DNA of 37,051 bases from Actinomycetes bacterium (lineage in GTDB: Bacteria > Actinomycetota > Acidimicrobiia > Acidimicrobiales > RAAP-2). The notes under the pieces are model-generated. The model did no database searches and was not told where the DNA came from. It was given only the letters and a program-made list of their open reading frames with translations. Shown here piece after piece: positions 7,935-15,137 of the stretch. The DNA is taken from contig JAJYAC010000012.1 of the NCBI GenBank assembly GCA_021779735.1, positions 1 to 37,051 of the forward strand, read 5' to 3'. The position numbers and the translations under genes are program-made. The first letter of the stretch is position 1, and every line of letters starts with the position of its first letter.

Positions 7935-8558
7935 CTAGAACGTCTGGGAGAACCAGCCGTTCGCGTAGGGCGTGAACACGACGGCACCGATGACGCCGAG
8001 GACGATGCTCGAGGCCACGGCCCACTGGCGAAGCGACGCCCCGCGTACCTGGCGACGCGTGCGCGCGAACCAGTCGAGGGGGGCGAGTTTGGCCGTCTCG
8101 ACGAGGTGGCCCAGGACGTGAATCGTCATTGCCCCAAACCACAGCACGAAGCTCGCCTGGTGGATCGTGAGCATGAGCCCTCGCTGGGCGCGCGAGAGCA
8201 CGACGAGGCCGACGCCCGAGCCAATGACGACGAGGGTGAGCACCACGACGACGGGTCCGAGCAGGCGCAGCACCACGACGGGAGGGCCCTTGCGCCGGTA
8301 GCGTGGGTCGCCGCCGTAGTACTTGGCGAAGCGCCACGTCGTCGAGGCGACCTTGTAGAGGACCGGAGGTATGAGAAGGACGCCGATGAAGACGTGCGCG
8401 CTCAACAGCGAGCCAATGAAGGGTATGGTCGCGCCCTCGAGGGCGAGCAGAACAAGGAGCACGACGGCCAGCAGTCCCGTGAGGCGCGCGTTGCCCTCGA
8501 CGCCACTGGCGTCGGGCAGCGCCGCGTGGCGCGCACGCTGGGTGACGCGTTGAGTCAT
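7935..8558 (-). CDS. Five-helix integral membrane protein, cytochrome b561-like candidate
   Basis: 207 residues from ATG 8558, where GAAGGGA lies about 10 nt upstream; an upstream in-frame start at 8636 would lie before the predicted promoter. About five membrane helices are visible. Histidines sit inside or at the edge of two of them: SAHVFIG in helix 2, and TIHQASFVLWFGAMTIHVLGH in helix 4, which has three His. This spacing resembles haem-ligating helices of cytochrome b561/DUF4405-type proteins, so a role in membrane electron transfer is possible but unproven. No partner redox gene is adjacent. Confidence 0.65.
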   Translation of the reverse strand: MTQRVTQRARHAALPDASGVEGNARLTGLLAVVLLVLLALEGATIPFIGSLLSAHVFIGVLLIPPVLYKVASTTWRFAKYYGGDPRYRRKGPPVVVLRLLGPVVVVLTLVVIGSGVGLVVLSRAQRGLMLTIHQASFVLWFGAMTIHVLGHLVETAKLAPLDWFARTRRQVRGASLRQWAVASSIVLGVIGAVVFTPYANGWFSQTF

Positions 8559-8608
8559 TGAAATTGGAGTTCCCTTCGAGGTGACTGGGGCCCGCCACTC
8601 ACGTGTCG

Positions 8609-8636
8609 AGGCTACAAAACTCAGTCGAAGTTTCAA
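8609..8636 (-). promoter_or_regulatory. Promoter of the cytochrome-b-like gene
   Basis: Minus-strand TTGAAA (8636-8631), 16-nt spacer and TAGCCT (8614-8609). The predicted start is near 8602, giving a leader of about 44 nt before ATG 8558. It overlaps the upstream region of the divergent peptidase promoter. Confidence 0.45.
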
Positions 8637-8645
8637 CTAAGGGCC

Positions 8646-8651
8646 CATAAT
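8646..8651 (+). promoter_or_regulatory. -10 hexamer CATAAT for the proline iminopeptidase gene
   Basis: CATAAT would start transcription near 8658. That is downstream of the ATG at 8655, which supports ATG 8706 as the real start of the peptidase. No clear -35 is visible. Confidence 0.45.
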
Positions 8652-8705
8652 GAAATGCTAAGAAACGAATTCTGGCGATCTCGCGAACGGGGATATCGTT
8701 CGGAG

Positions 8706-9623
8706 ATGATCCTCGAGCCCACCCGAGAGGGGACCGTCGCCTTTGGTGACATGCGCACGTGGTACCGGGTGAGCGGCGACCTCGACTCGCCCCTCACCCC
8801 GGTTGTCATCGTCCACGGTGGTCCGGGGGCCACGCACCACTACCTCTTGTCCCTGAGCGCCCTGGCGCTCTCGGGGCGACCGGTTATCCACTACGACCAG
8901 GTGGGGTGTGGAAACTCGACGCACCGGCGCGACGCGGGCGACGACTTTTGGACCGTGGCCCTCTTTCGTGACGAGCTCGACAATCTGCTCGACGCGCTCG
9001 GACTCTCCGCGCGCTTTCACCTGCTGGGCCAGTCCTGGGGCGGCATGCTCGGCGCCGAGTTCGCCCTCACGCGTCCCGCCGGCCTTCGTTCGCTGATCCT
9101 CTCGAACTCGCCGGCGTCCATGGAGTTGTGGGTGAGTGAAGCCACGCGCCTGCGCACCGAGCTTCCGGCGCAAGTGCGCGAGACGCTCGACACCCATGAA
9201 GCCGCGGGCTCCCTGGAGGATCCCCAGTACGTCGCCGCGACCCAGGTCTTCTATGACCGACACGTTTGTCGGGTCGTGCCCAACCCGCCGGAGGTGAGGC
9301 GCAGCTGGGAACTGATGGCCGAGGACCCGACGGTCTATCGAACGATGAATGGGCCCAACGAGTTCTACTGCATCGGCACTCTGCGCACCTGGTCGGTGGT
9401 GGGACGACTGGGTGCCATCAGCGCTCCGACGCTCGTGCTCTCGGGGCGCTACGACGAGGCGACGCCGACGACGCTCGCCCCCTTTGTCACCGAGATCGCC
9501 GGTGCGCGCTGGGAGGTCTTCGACCAGTCGAGCCACATGCCCTTCGTCGAAGAGCCGGCTCGCTACCTCGAGATCGTCAACGCCTTCTTGAGCGAACACG
9601 ACGACGTCGTGGCGCCGCGATGA
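8706..9623 (+). CDS. Proline iminopeptidase / alpha-beta hydrolase (peptidase S33, tricorn-factor-F1-like)
   Basis: 305 residues from ATG 8706; ATG 8655 is possible but lies upstream of the predicted transcript start. The alpha/beta-hydrolase fold is clear: oxyanion motif HGGPG (37-41), nucleophile elbow GQSWGG with Ser110, acid Asp250 in GRYDEATP, and His277 in SSHMPF. The cap contains MNGPNEF (214-220), a hallmark of the prolyl aminopeptidase branch that binds the peptide N-terminus. It removes N-terminal residues, often Pro, from short peptides in the cytoplasm. Its stop overlaps the start of the PfkB kinase (ATGA), so the two are co-transcribed, although a functional link is not obvious. 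Confidence 0.9.
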   Translation: MILEPTREGTVAFGDMRTWYRVSGDLDSPLTPVVIVHGGPGATHHYLLSLSALALSGRPVIHYDQVGCGNSTHRRDAGDDFWTVALFRDELDNLLDALGLSARFHLLGQSWGGMLGAEFALTRPAGLRSLILSNSPASMELWVSEATRLRTELPAQVRETLDTHEAAGSLEDPQYVAATQVFYDRHVCRVVPNPPEVRRSWELMAEDPTVYRTMNGPNEFYCIGTLRTWSVVGRLGAISAPTLVLSGRYDEATPTTLAPFVTEIAGARWEVFDQSSHMPFVEEPARYLEIVNAFLSEHDDVVAPR

Positions 9624-10561
9624 CGGGGAACCGGCTGTTCAACCTCGACACGGTGATGGTGGACGTCGTGACGATGGTCGAGCACCTGCCGGTGCACGGC
9701 GGCGACATTCGCGCGTCACAGCACGTGCTGGCCACCGGCGGCGGCTTCAACGTCATGAGTGCCGCCGCGCGCCAGGAGATGGCGGCCACCTACGTCGGGC
9801 GGCTCGGGCGCGGGGCGTTCTCCCAGCTGGCCCGAAGCGACCTCGAGCGCGAACACATCGACCTCGCGGTGGCGCCCGACGAGAGTCAGGACGTCGGCTT
9901 TTGCCTCGTGCTCGTTGACGCGACGGGCGAGCGCACGTTCGTCACGGCCCCCGGCGCCGAATTGACCTTGGACGCCAACGCCCTCGCGCGCGTCGAGCCC
10001 GCCGACGGCGACTACGTCTTTCTCTCGGGCTACTGCCTCGTTCACCCGGAAACGGGACCCGCCATCGCCGCGTGGATCAGTCGGCTAAAGCCCGGCGTGG
10101 TGGTGGCGTTCGACCCCGCCCCGCGAGTGCTGGACATCGCCGGCGATCTGCTCAGCGCGGTGCTCGCGCGCACCGACTGGCTCTTACTCAACACCGCCGA
10201 GGCCGTCGCCCTGTCGGGCGAAGAGGACACGAGCGACGTACTCGAGGTCCTGCTCACGGTGAGCGCGCGACGCGGCGTCGTCGTGCACGCGGGCGAGCGA
10301 GGGTGCGTCCTCGCCACTCGCGAGGGCGGCGTGCACGACGTACCCGGCTTCGTGGTGGACGCTCTCGACACCAATGGCGCGGGCGACACCCACGACGGCG
10401 TCTTCCTCGCGGAACTCGCCGCGGGCTCCTCGCCCCTGGAAGCCGCGAGACGCGCCAACGCCGCGTCGGCACTCGCGGTGGAGCGCATCGGTCCCGCGAC
10501 GTGTCCCACGCGCGAGGAGATCACCACGTTTCTCGCGACGCGGCCGCGCCAAACGTCCTAG
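9620..10561 (+). CDS. PfkB-family carbohydrate kinase
   Basis: 313 residues from ATG 9620, overlapping the peptidase stop by 4 nt. The N-terminal substrate motif GGGFNVMSAA (40-49) matches the first PfkB signature. The second signature is DTNGAGDTHDG, with catalytic Asp256. The missing classical GGxxxN-A-A-L pattern and the short length fit sugar or nucleoside kinases rather than phosphofructokinase-2 strictly. It phosphorylates a sugar-like substrate with ATP; the substrate cannot be told from sequence. The stop shares CTAG (10558-10561) with the convergent TrmO gene. Confidence 0.87.
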   Translation: MTGNRLFNLDTVMVDVVTMVEHLPVHGGDIRASQHVLATGGGFNVMSAAARQEMAATYVGRLGRGAFSQLARSDLEREHIDLAVAPDESQDVGFCLVLVDATGERTFVTAPGAELTLDANALARVEPADGDYVFLSGYCLVHPETGPAIAAWISRLKPGVVVAFDPAPRVLDIAGDLLSAVLARTDWLLLNTAEAVALSGEEDTSDVLEVLLTVSARRGVVVHAGERGCVLATREGGVHDVPGFVVDALDTNGAGDTHDGVFLAELAAGSSPLEAARRANAASALAVERIGPATCPTREEITTFLATRPRQTS

Positions 10562-11016
10562 AAGTAGTGCTCGCCCAGCTCTTCGCTCCAGGGCGCGGCG
10601 CGTAGCTCACCGCGCGGCACGCTCCAGCGAAAGACGGGCTTGATGTCGAGTACCGGCGTGCCGTCGATGCCGTCGAGGCCCCGGACCCGAAAGGAGCGCT
10701 CGGCGAGGTCTGAGAAGGCGACCGTCGTGAGCAAGATTCGATTGGGCCGGTCCTTGTTGCGTTGGGCGAAGACGCCGACGTCGGGCCATTCGGGGTTGCC
10801 CCGCGGACGCCGGTGCCAGGGTGCGGGAGGCACGTCGTCCGCCCAGTCGGCGAAGAACACGATCTCCACGTGTGAGAAGTCGCCCAGCCCCCAGAGCGCT
10901 TCGCTGGGCACGTCCGCGGCGAGCTCGACGGTTGAGACCACGTCGTCCCAGTTGTCGTCGAGTGCCTCGCTGCGCTCGTTTCGGATGTAGGCCACGGGGC
11001 GAACGCTGAAGGTCAT
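10558..11016 (-). CDS. trmO: TrmO-like tRNA (t6A37) N6-methyltransferase (TsaA/UPF0066 family)
   Basis: 152 residues from ATG 11016. The family is recognised by VGVFAQRNKDRPNRI, matching the GVFATRxPxRPNPI-type SAM-binding motif, by HVEIVFF upstream, and by VLDIKPV near the C-terminus. Family members use SAM to methylate N6-threonylcarbamoyl-A37 in tRNA-Thr. This protein is shorter than the E. coli enzyme and appears to contain only the beta-barrel SAM domain. It has no Shine-Dalgarno but a TAGATT hexamer 6 nt before the ATG, which suggests a leaderless message. It is divergent from thymidine kinase. Confidence 0.8.
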   Translation of the reverse strand: MTFSVRPVAYIRNERSEALDDNWDDVVSTVELAADVPSEALWGLGDFSHVEIVFFADWADDVPPAPWHRRPRGNPEWPDVGVFAQRNKDRPNRILLTTVAFSDLAERSFRVRGLDGIDGTPVLDIKPVFRWSVPRGELRAAPWSEELGEHYF

Positions 11017-11022
11017 GGGCTC

Positions 11023-11028
11023 AATCTA
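11023..11028 (-). promoter_or_regulatory. -10 hexamer TAGATT of a leaderless trmO transcript
   Basis: Minus strand: TAGATT, then six nt (GAGCCC), then ATG 11016. No Shine-Dalgarno is visible between them. Confidence 0.55.
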
Positions 11029-11092
11029 GCCAGCGTCTCGTGGCCGACGGAGGTGGCGGGACTATCGTGGAGCGTTTGGTAGCGAGGTTGTC

Positions 11093-11692
11093 GTGGCGGA
11101 ACTGACATTTACGTACGGAACAATGGCCGCGGGAAAGTCGACCCTCGCTTTGCAGCTGTGCTGGCAGTTGCGAGAGGGTCGCAACGACGTCGCCCTGTGG
11201 ACCTTTGGTGATCGTTCCAGTGACGGCATGGTGACGAGCCGCATCGGCATCGAGGCCCACGCGGAGGCCGTTGCTCCCAACGAAGACCTGAGCGCCCACG
11301 TGGCGCGCCTGCGCGAGCTCGAGATCCGGGTCCTAGTCATCGACGAGGTCCAGTTCGCGAGCGTCGCCCAGGTCGACGCTCTGGCGCGACTCGTCGACGA
11401 CGACGGCGTGGACGTGCACGCGTTCGGGCTGTCGGCGGACTTCTTGCTCAACATCTTCCCGGGTTCGGCCCGTCTCTTCGCCATCGCCGACTCCGCCCAC
11501 GAGCTGCCGCTGACGTCGTCGTGCTGGTGCGGGCGGCGGGGTCGATGCAACGCGCGCGTCGTCAACGGCGTCGTCGCGCGCGAGGGCGACCAGTTCTTCT
11601 TCGGTGACGTCTCCGAGGGAGCGACGCACTATCAGGTCCTCTGTCGTACGCACTACCGCCTGGGACAGCTGCGCGCGTTGGCGTCGGACTAG
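11093..11692 (+). CDS. tdk: Thymidine kinase
   Basis: 199 residues from GTG 11093, with GAGG about 5 nt upstream. Type II thymidine kinase features are present: P-loop GTMAAGKST (9-17), Walker-B-like VIDEVQF (82-88) and the FGL stretch after it. The C-terminal zinc region is C144-x-C146 with C152, and C184-x-x-H187 in CRTHY. The first half of this zinc site is spaced unusually compared with the common CxxC. The enzyme phosphorylates thymidine (and deoxyuridine) for dTTP salvage in the cytoplasm. Its stop shares CTAG with pfkA on the other strand (11689-11692). Confidence 0.93.
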   Translation: MAELTFTYGTMAAGKSTLALQLCWQLREGRNDVALWTFGDRSSDGMVTSRIGIEAHAEAVAPNEDLSAHVARLRELEIRVLVIDEVQFASVAQVDALARLVDDDGVDVHAFGLSADFLLNIFPGSARLFAIADSAHELPLTSSCWCGRRGRCNARVVNGVVAREGDQFFFGDVSEGATHYQVLCRTHYRLGQLRALASD

Positions 11693-12720
11693 AAGAACGC
11701 CTGGCAGAGTTCGTAGAGCTCGCGTGGCACGTGTCGCTGGCCGTGCGAGACGCTCGAGAGCGGCGCGAGTTCGATCTCGCCACCGCGCACGACCGGAATG
11801 GTGCCGAAGTCGCCCGCGGCGACCGCCTCGTAGGCCGCCACCCCCACGCGCGTCGCCCAGATGCGGTCGTAGGCCGTGGGGCTGCCGCCGCGCTGGAGGT
11901 GACCGAGCACCGTCGTGCGCACCTCGAAGCCACCGTGCTCGTCGATGCGCTTGGCGAGGAACTGACCGACGCCGCGCGTGGCGAGTCGCGTGCCACGGAT
12001 TCCGTCGCCCGATATCTCGCTGGTCTCGTGGCCGCCCAGGGTCTCGAGGTTGACGCCTTCGGCGATGACGACGATGGAGAAGCCGTAGCCCGCGGCGCGG
12101 CGCTCGACGAGGTGGCTGATGATCTCGTCCATCGTGAACGGAAACTCCGGAATGACGACGAGGTCGGCACCACCGGCCAGTCCACCCATGGCGGCCACCC
12201 ACCCGGTGGAGCGGCCCATCGTCTCGACGACCATGACGCGGTGGTGCGACGCCGCCGTGGTGTAGAGGCGGTCGAGTGACTCGGTGACAATGGAAACCGC
12301 GGTGTCGAAGCCAATGCAGTAGTCGGTACCCAAGAGGTCGTTGTCGAGGGTCTTGGGTACGCCGACGACGGGCACGTCGCGATCGGCGAGCCAGTGCGAG
12401 ATCCGCTGGGTGCCGTCGCCACCGATCGCCACCACGGCGTCGAGGTGGCTCTCAATGGAGGCGATGACCTTCTCGCGTCCGCCCGGGGGATTGTCGAGGT
12501 CGTAGCGCGCGGTGCCGAGGATGGTCCCCCCGAGGCCGACGATGCCGGCGATGTCGGCCGACGTCAATTCGCGTCCCGCGAATTCCTTGGCGAGACCCTC
12601 CCAGCCGTTGGATATCCCAATGACACGGTCACCGTGGCGAAACGACATCTGACAGATGGCGCGGATCGCGGCGTTGAGTCCGGGAGCGTCCCCACCAGCG
12701 GTCAAAACCCCAATGCGCAT
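11689..12720 (-). CDS. pfkA: 6-phosphofructokinase (probably ATP-dependent)
   Basis: 343 residues from ATG 12720, with GAGGT about 5 nt upstream. Motifs in order: TAGGDAPGLN (8-17), IGGDGT (99-104), PKTLDND (122-128, catalytic base Asp126), MGRSTG around 170, and a C-terminal GHLQRGG element. The residue after GGD is Gly103. In pyrophosphate-dependent enzymes this position is Asp, so ATP is the predicted phosphoryl donor. It phosphorylates fructose 6-phosphate at the committed glycolytic step. The length and sequence resemble the actinobacterial group III enzymes. It is read away from pstB with a 327-bp gap. Confidence 0.93.
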   Translation of the reverse strand: MRIGVLTAGGDAPGLNAAIRAICQMSFRHGDRVIGISNGWEGLAKEFAGRELTSADIAGIVGLGGTILGTARYDLDNPPGGREKVIASIESHLDAVVAIGGDGTQRISHWLADRDVPVVGVPKTLDNDLLGTDYCIGFDTAVSIVTESLDRLYTTAASHHRVMVVETMGRSTGWVAAMGGLAGGADLVVIPEFPFTMDEIISHLVERRAAGYGFSIVVIAEGVNLETLGGHETSEISGDGIRGTRLATRGVGQFLAKRIDEHGGFEVRTTVLGHLQRGGSPTAYDRIWATRVGVAAYEAVAAGDFGTIPVVRGGEIELAPLSSVSHGQRHVPRELYELCQAFF

Positions 12721-13047
12721 GTTGACCTCGCGTATGTCCTCTCATAACCCTAATGGGCAGTGGCCCTCCACTTAGAATTCTCGTGTCACGCTCGGCGCGA
12801 GTGAGTGGCTGAGTTAGGAGGGCAACGCGAGACCCAGTCAGCGAGTGTCGTGGTCCTCGCCAACTTCGTCGAGTGGCCCCGCTGCGAGGGAGGGTGGGGC
12901 GTCGAGTACGCGCACCTTCGAGGCAAATCCTGGAGTTAGCAAAACAAATGCGGTGAGCAGTCAAAGATCAATCTCGTGACACCTTCACGTCACCTCTCGT
13001 TCATGTCGGTTCCGTACGCTGTCGGCGAGGGCTACGCGAGGAAGGTC
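12721..13047 (+). other. Intergenic region between pfkA and pstB
   Basis: About 327 bp without a convincing gene. The right end holds a PHO-box array and a -10 element (listed separately). A TAGAAT hexamer at 12773-12778 could be an additional -10 on the plus strand but has no good -35. I looked for a tRNA or known riboswitch and saw no supporting T-arm or aptamer motif. The GTG at 12976, which would extend pstB leftwards, lies inside the PHO box and has no Shine-Dalgarno. Confidence 0.6.
12977..13020 (+). promoter_or_regulatory. PHO box and -10 of pstB
   Basis: Three direct-repeat units start exactly 11 nt apart: TGACACC (12977), CGTCACC (12988) and GTTCATG (12999). They match the GTTCACC-type units bound by the actinobacterial PhoP phosphate regulator. 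TACGCT at 13015-13020 is the likely -10, giving a start near 13027 and a leader of about 20 nt before ATG 13048. The repeats and spacing are nearly identical to those before pstS. Binding is inferred, not shown. Confidence 0.75.
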
Positions 13048-13884
13048 ATGGACGAGGTCAGCAAGTCTGAAGTTGTACCCCTGGGGATCGACCCGGTGCT
13101 CGCCAATCTCGACCCTGATCAGGGACGTCCTCGCCAGGTCATCACGACTGAAGGTCTCAATCTCAAGTTCTCCGAAACGACAATTCTCTCCGGGGTCACG
13201 ATGGGCTTTGACCGCGGCACGATCACCGCGTTGATCGGCCCGACCGGTTCGGGAAAGTCGACGTTTCTTCGCACGCTCAATCGAATGAACGACAAGGTGT
13301 TTGGCTTTCGTCACGAGGGTGACGTCACCCTCGACGGAGAGAGCATTTGGGCTCCCCAGCAAGATCTGCTGACGATTCGACGCCGAGTCGGCATGCTCTT
13401 TCAGCGCCCAAACCCTTTTCCGATGTCCATCCGCGACAACGTCGTCGCGGGCGCGAAGGCCCACGGCATCGCTCGCGGCAAGCAGCTCGACGTGGTAGCC
13501 GAGATGCGCCTGCGCGAGGTGGGACTGTGGGACGCGGTGAAAGACCGTCTCGGTGATTCGCCGTATCGTCTGTCCGGCGGCCAGCAGCAGTTGCTCTGTC
13601 TCGCGCGAGCGCTCGCCGTCGGGCCGGAGGTACTTCTGCTGGACGAGCCGACGTCGGCCCTCGATCCGATTTCTACCGAAGCCGTCGAGTCTCTCTTGCG
13701 CGAGATGACACCGGCGCTGACGCTCATCGTCGTCACCCACAACCTGGGCCAGGCGCGACGAATCTCGGATCAGACGATGTTCTTCTTCGATGGTCACCTC
13801 GTTGAACACGGTGCCACGGCCGAGCTCTTCACGAGTCCGCGTGAGCGCGACACGGATCGCTACGTCAACGGGTTGATGGGCTGA
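13048..13884 (+). CDS. pstB: Phosphate ABC transporter ATP-binding protein
   Basis: 278 residues from ATG 13048, preferred because GAGGA lies 5-6 nt upstream and the longer GTG start (12976) sits in the PHO box. Walker A is GPTGSGKST, followed by FLRTLNRMND, which is diagnostic of PstB. The Q-loop region (FQRPNPFPMSI), signature LSGGQQQ, Walker B LLLDEPTSALD and switch His in VTHN are all present. The signature continues LLC where PstB proteins normally have RLC. It powers phosphate uptake with PstC and PstA at the inner face of the membrane. Unusually it precedes pstS and has its own promoter. Confidence 0.95.
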   Translation: MDEVSKSEVVPLGIDPVLANLDPDQGRPRQVITTEGLNLKFSETTILSGVTMGFDRGTITALIGPTGSGKSTFLRTLNRMNDKVFGFRHEGDVTLDGESIWAPQQDLLTIRRRVGMLFQRPNPFPMSIRDNVVAGAKAHGIARGKQLDVVAEMRLREVGLWDAVKDRLGDSPYRLSGGQQQLLCLARALAVGPEVLLLDEPTSALDPISTEAVESLLREMTPALTLIVVTHNLGQARRISDQTMFFFDGHLVEHGATAELFTSPRERDTDRYVNGLMG

Positions 13885-13923
13885 TTTCGTCGTTCGCAGG
13901 AAATAACGCAGAGATCTTTTCGG

Positions 13924-13967
13924 GGTCACCGCTCAGTCACCAGTCGTTCATATCGACTCCTTAGCGT
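13924..13967 (+). promoter_or_regulatory. PHO box and -10 of pstS
   Basis: Direct-repeat units GGTCACC (13924), AGTCACC (13935) and GTTCATA (13946) are spaced exactly 11 nt. The -10-like TAGCGT lies at 13962-13967, 26 nt after the second GTCACC, as in the pstB promoter. The predicted start is near 13974, leaving a 24-nt leader with AGGAGG before GTG 13998. Confidence 0.78.
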
Positions 13968-13997
13968 GGGACTACCAACCAAACAGGAGGAAATGTA

Positions 13998-15137
13998 GTG
14001 AAGAATCTTCGCACGCTGCGCCACGCGATTCCCGCCGTCGCGCTCGCCGCGGCAGTCGCGGCCGTGGGTGCTTCGGGCGTGGCCTCGGCGTCCAAAGCCA
14101 AGCCCAAGCCCAAGGTCAAGGCCCCGACGTCGGTCAACATCGTCGTCGAGAAGCCCGGATCGGCGAACATCAGTGAGACCGGTAGCACGTTGCTCTACCC
14201 GCTGTGGAACCTGTGGGCCCCGGCCTACCAAAACACGTACCCCAGCGTGAGCATCACCACCGCCGGCACGGGCTCGGGCACCGGCATCGCCGACGCGGCG
14301 AATGGCACCGTGAACATTGGCTCGTCCGATGCCTACTTGTCACCCACGACGCTGGCCGCAAACCCGGGGCTGATCAACATTCCCCTCGCGATCTCCTACC
14401 AGGTCATCACGTACAACATTCCCGGCCTGAACGCTCACCTGAACCTCAACGGCAAGGTGCTCTCGGCTATCTACCGCGGCTCGATCACCAACTGGAACGA
14501 CCCGGCGATCGCCGCGCTGAACCCCACGGTGAAGTTGCCGTCGCTCAAGATTGTCGCGTTGCACCGCTCCGACGGCAGTGGTGACACCTTCATCTTCACC
14601 CAGTACCTCTCTCGTCAGGACTCAACGTGGTCTTCGAGCATCAGCTACGGCACGACCGTCGCCTTCCCGGCGATCTCCAACGCCCTGGGTGAGAACGGCA
14701 ACGGCGGCATGGTGTCGGGATGCCAGGCGACGCCCGGCTGCGTGGCCTACGTCGGCGTCAGCTACCTCACTCAGGCCCTGGGCGACGGACTGAGCTACGC
14801 GCGACTTCTCAACGGAGACGGCCAGTACGTGATGCCGGGTGACAGCGCTGTGGCCCTCGAGGCCGCGGGCTACGCCAAGATCACCCCCGCGAGCGGCACG
14901 ATCTCGATGATCAACGGCCGTGTCAAGGGTGGCTACCCGATCATCAACTACGAGTACGCCATCGTGAACAAGAGCCAGTCGAGCTCGACGGTCGCCAAGG
15001 CCGTGCGTTCGGTGCTCGAGTGGGCGATCAGTCCCAAGGCTGGCAACAGTTCGCGCTACCTGAGCCAGGTCCGCTTCCAGCCCCTGCCGGTGAAGGTGTC
15101 GGCGGCGTCGTACAAGCAGATTCAGAGCATCAAGTAG
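13998..15137 (+). CDS. pstS: Phosphate-binding protein of the Pst transporter
   Basis: 379 residues from GTG 13998, with AGGAGG at 13985-13990 (7-nt spacing). A Sec-type signal peptide (residues about 1-32, ending ASA) is followed by a Lys/Pro-rich linker (KAKPKPKVKAP). Phosphate-contacting motifs are ETGSTLLYP near residue 60, the GSSDAYLS loop, and RSDGSGDTFIFTQYL around residue 190. No Cys follows the signal core, so there is no lipobox; a lipid anchor, usual for PstS of Gram-positive bacteria, is not predicted. It captures phosphate outside the membrane and delivers it to PstCA. It is followed directly by pstC (ATG abuts the stop). Confidence 0.95.
   Translation: MKNLRTLRHAIPAVALAAAVAAVGASGVASASKAKPKPKVKAPTSVNIVVEKPGSANISETGSTLLYPLWNLWAPAYQNTYPSVSITTAGTGSGTGIADAANGTVNIGSSDAYLSPTTLAANPGLINIPLAISYQVITYNIPGLNAHLNLNGKVLSAIYRGSITNWNDPAIAALNPTVKLPSLKIVALHRSDGSGDTFIFTQYLSRQDSTWSSSISYGTTVAFPAISNALGENGNGGMVSGCQATPGCVAYVGVSYLTQALGDGLSYARLLNGDGQYVMPGDSAVALEAAGYAKITPASGTISMINGRVKGGYPIINYEYAIVNKSQSSSTVAKAVRSVLEWAISPKAGNSSRYLSQVRFQPLPVKVSAASYKQIQSIK

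Noticed and set aside
12721..12976. tRNA, riboswitch or small RNA in the pfkA-pstB gap
   Set aside because: Several short hairpins can be drawn but no T-arm, anticodon arm or known aptamer motif is visible.
12976..13047. GTG 12976 as the start of pstB
   Set aside because: It lies in the PHO-box array, has no Shine-Dalgarno, and the extra residues are not part of the PstB domain; ATG 13048 has GAGGA at proper spacing.
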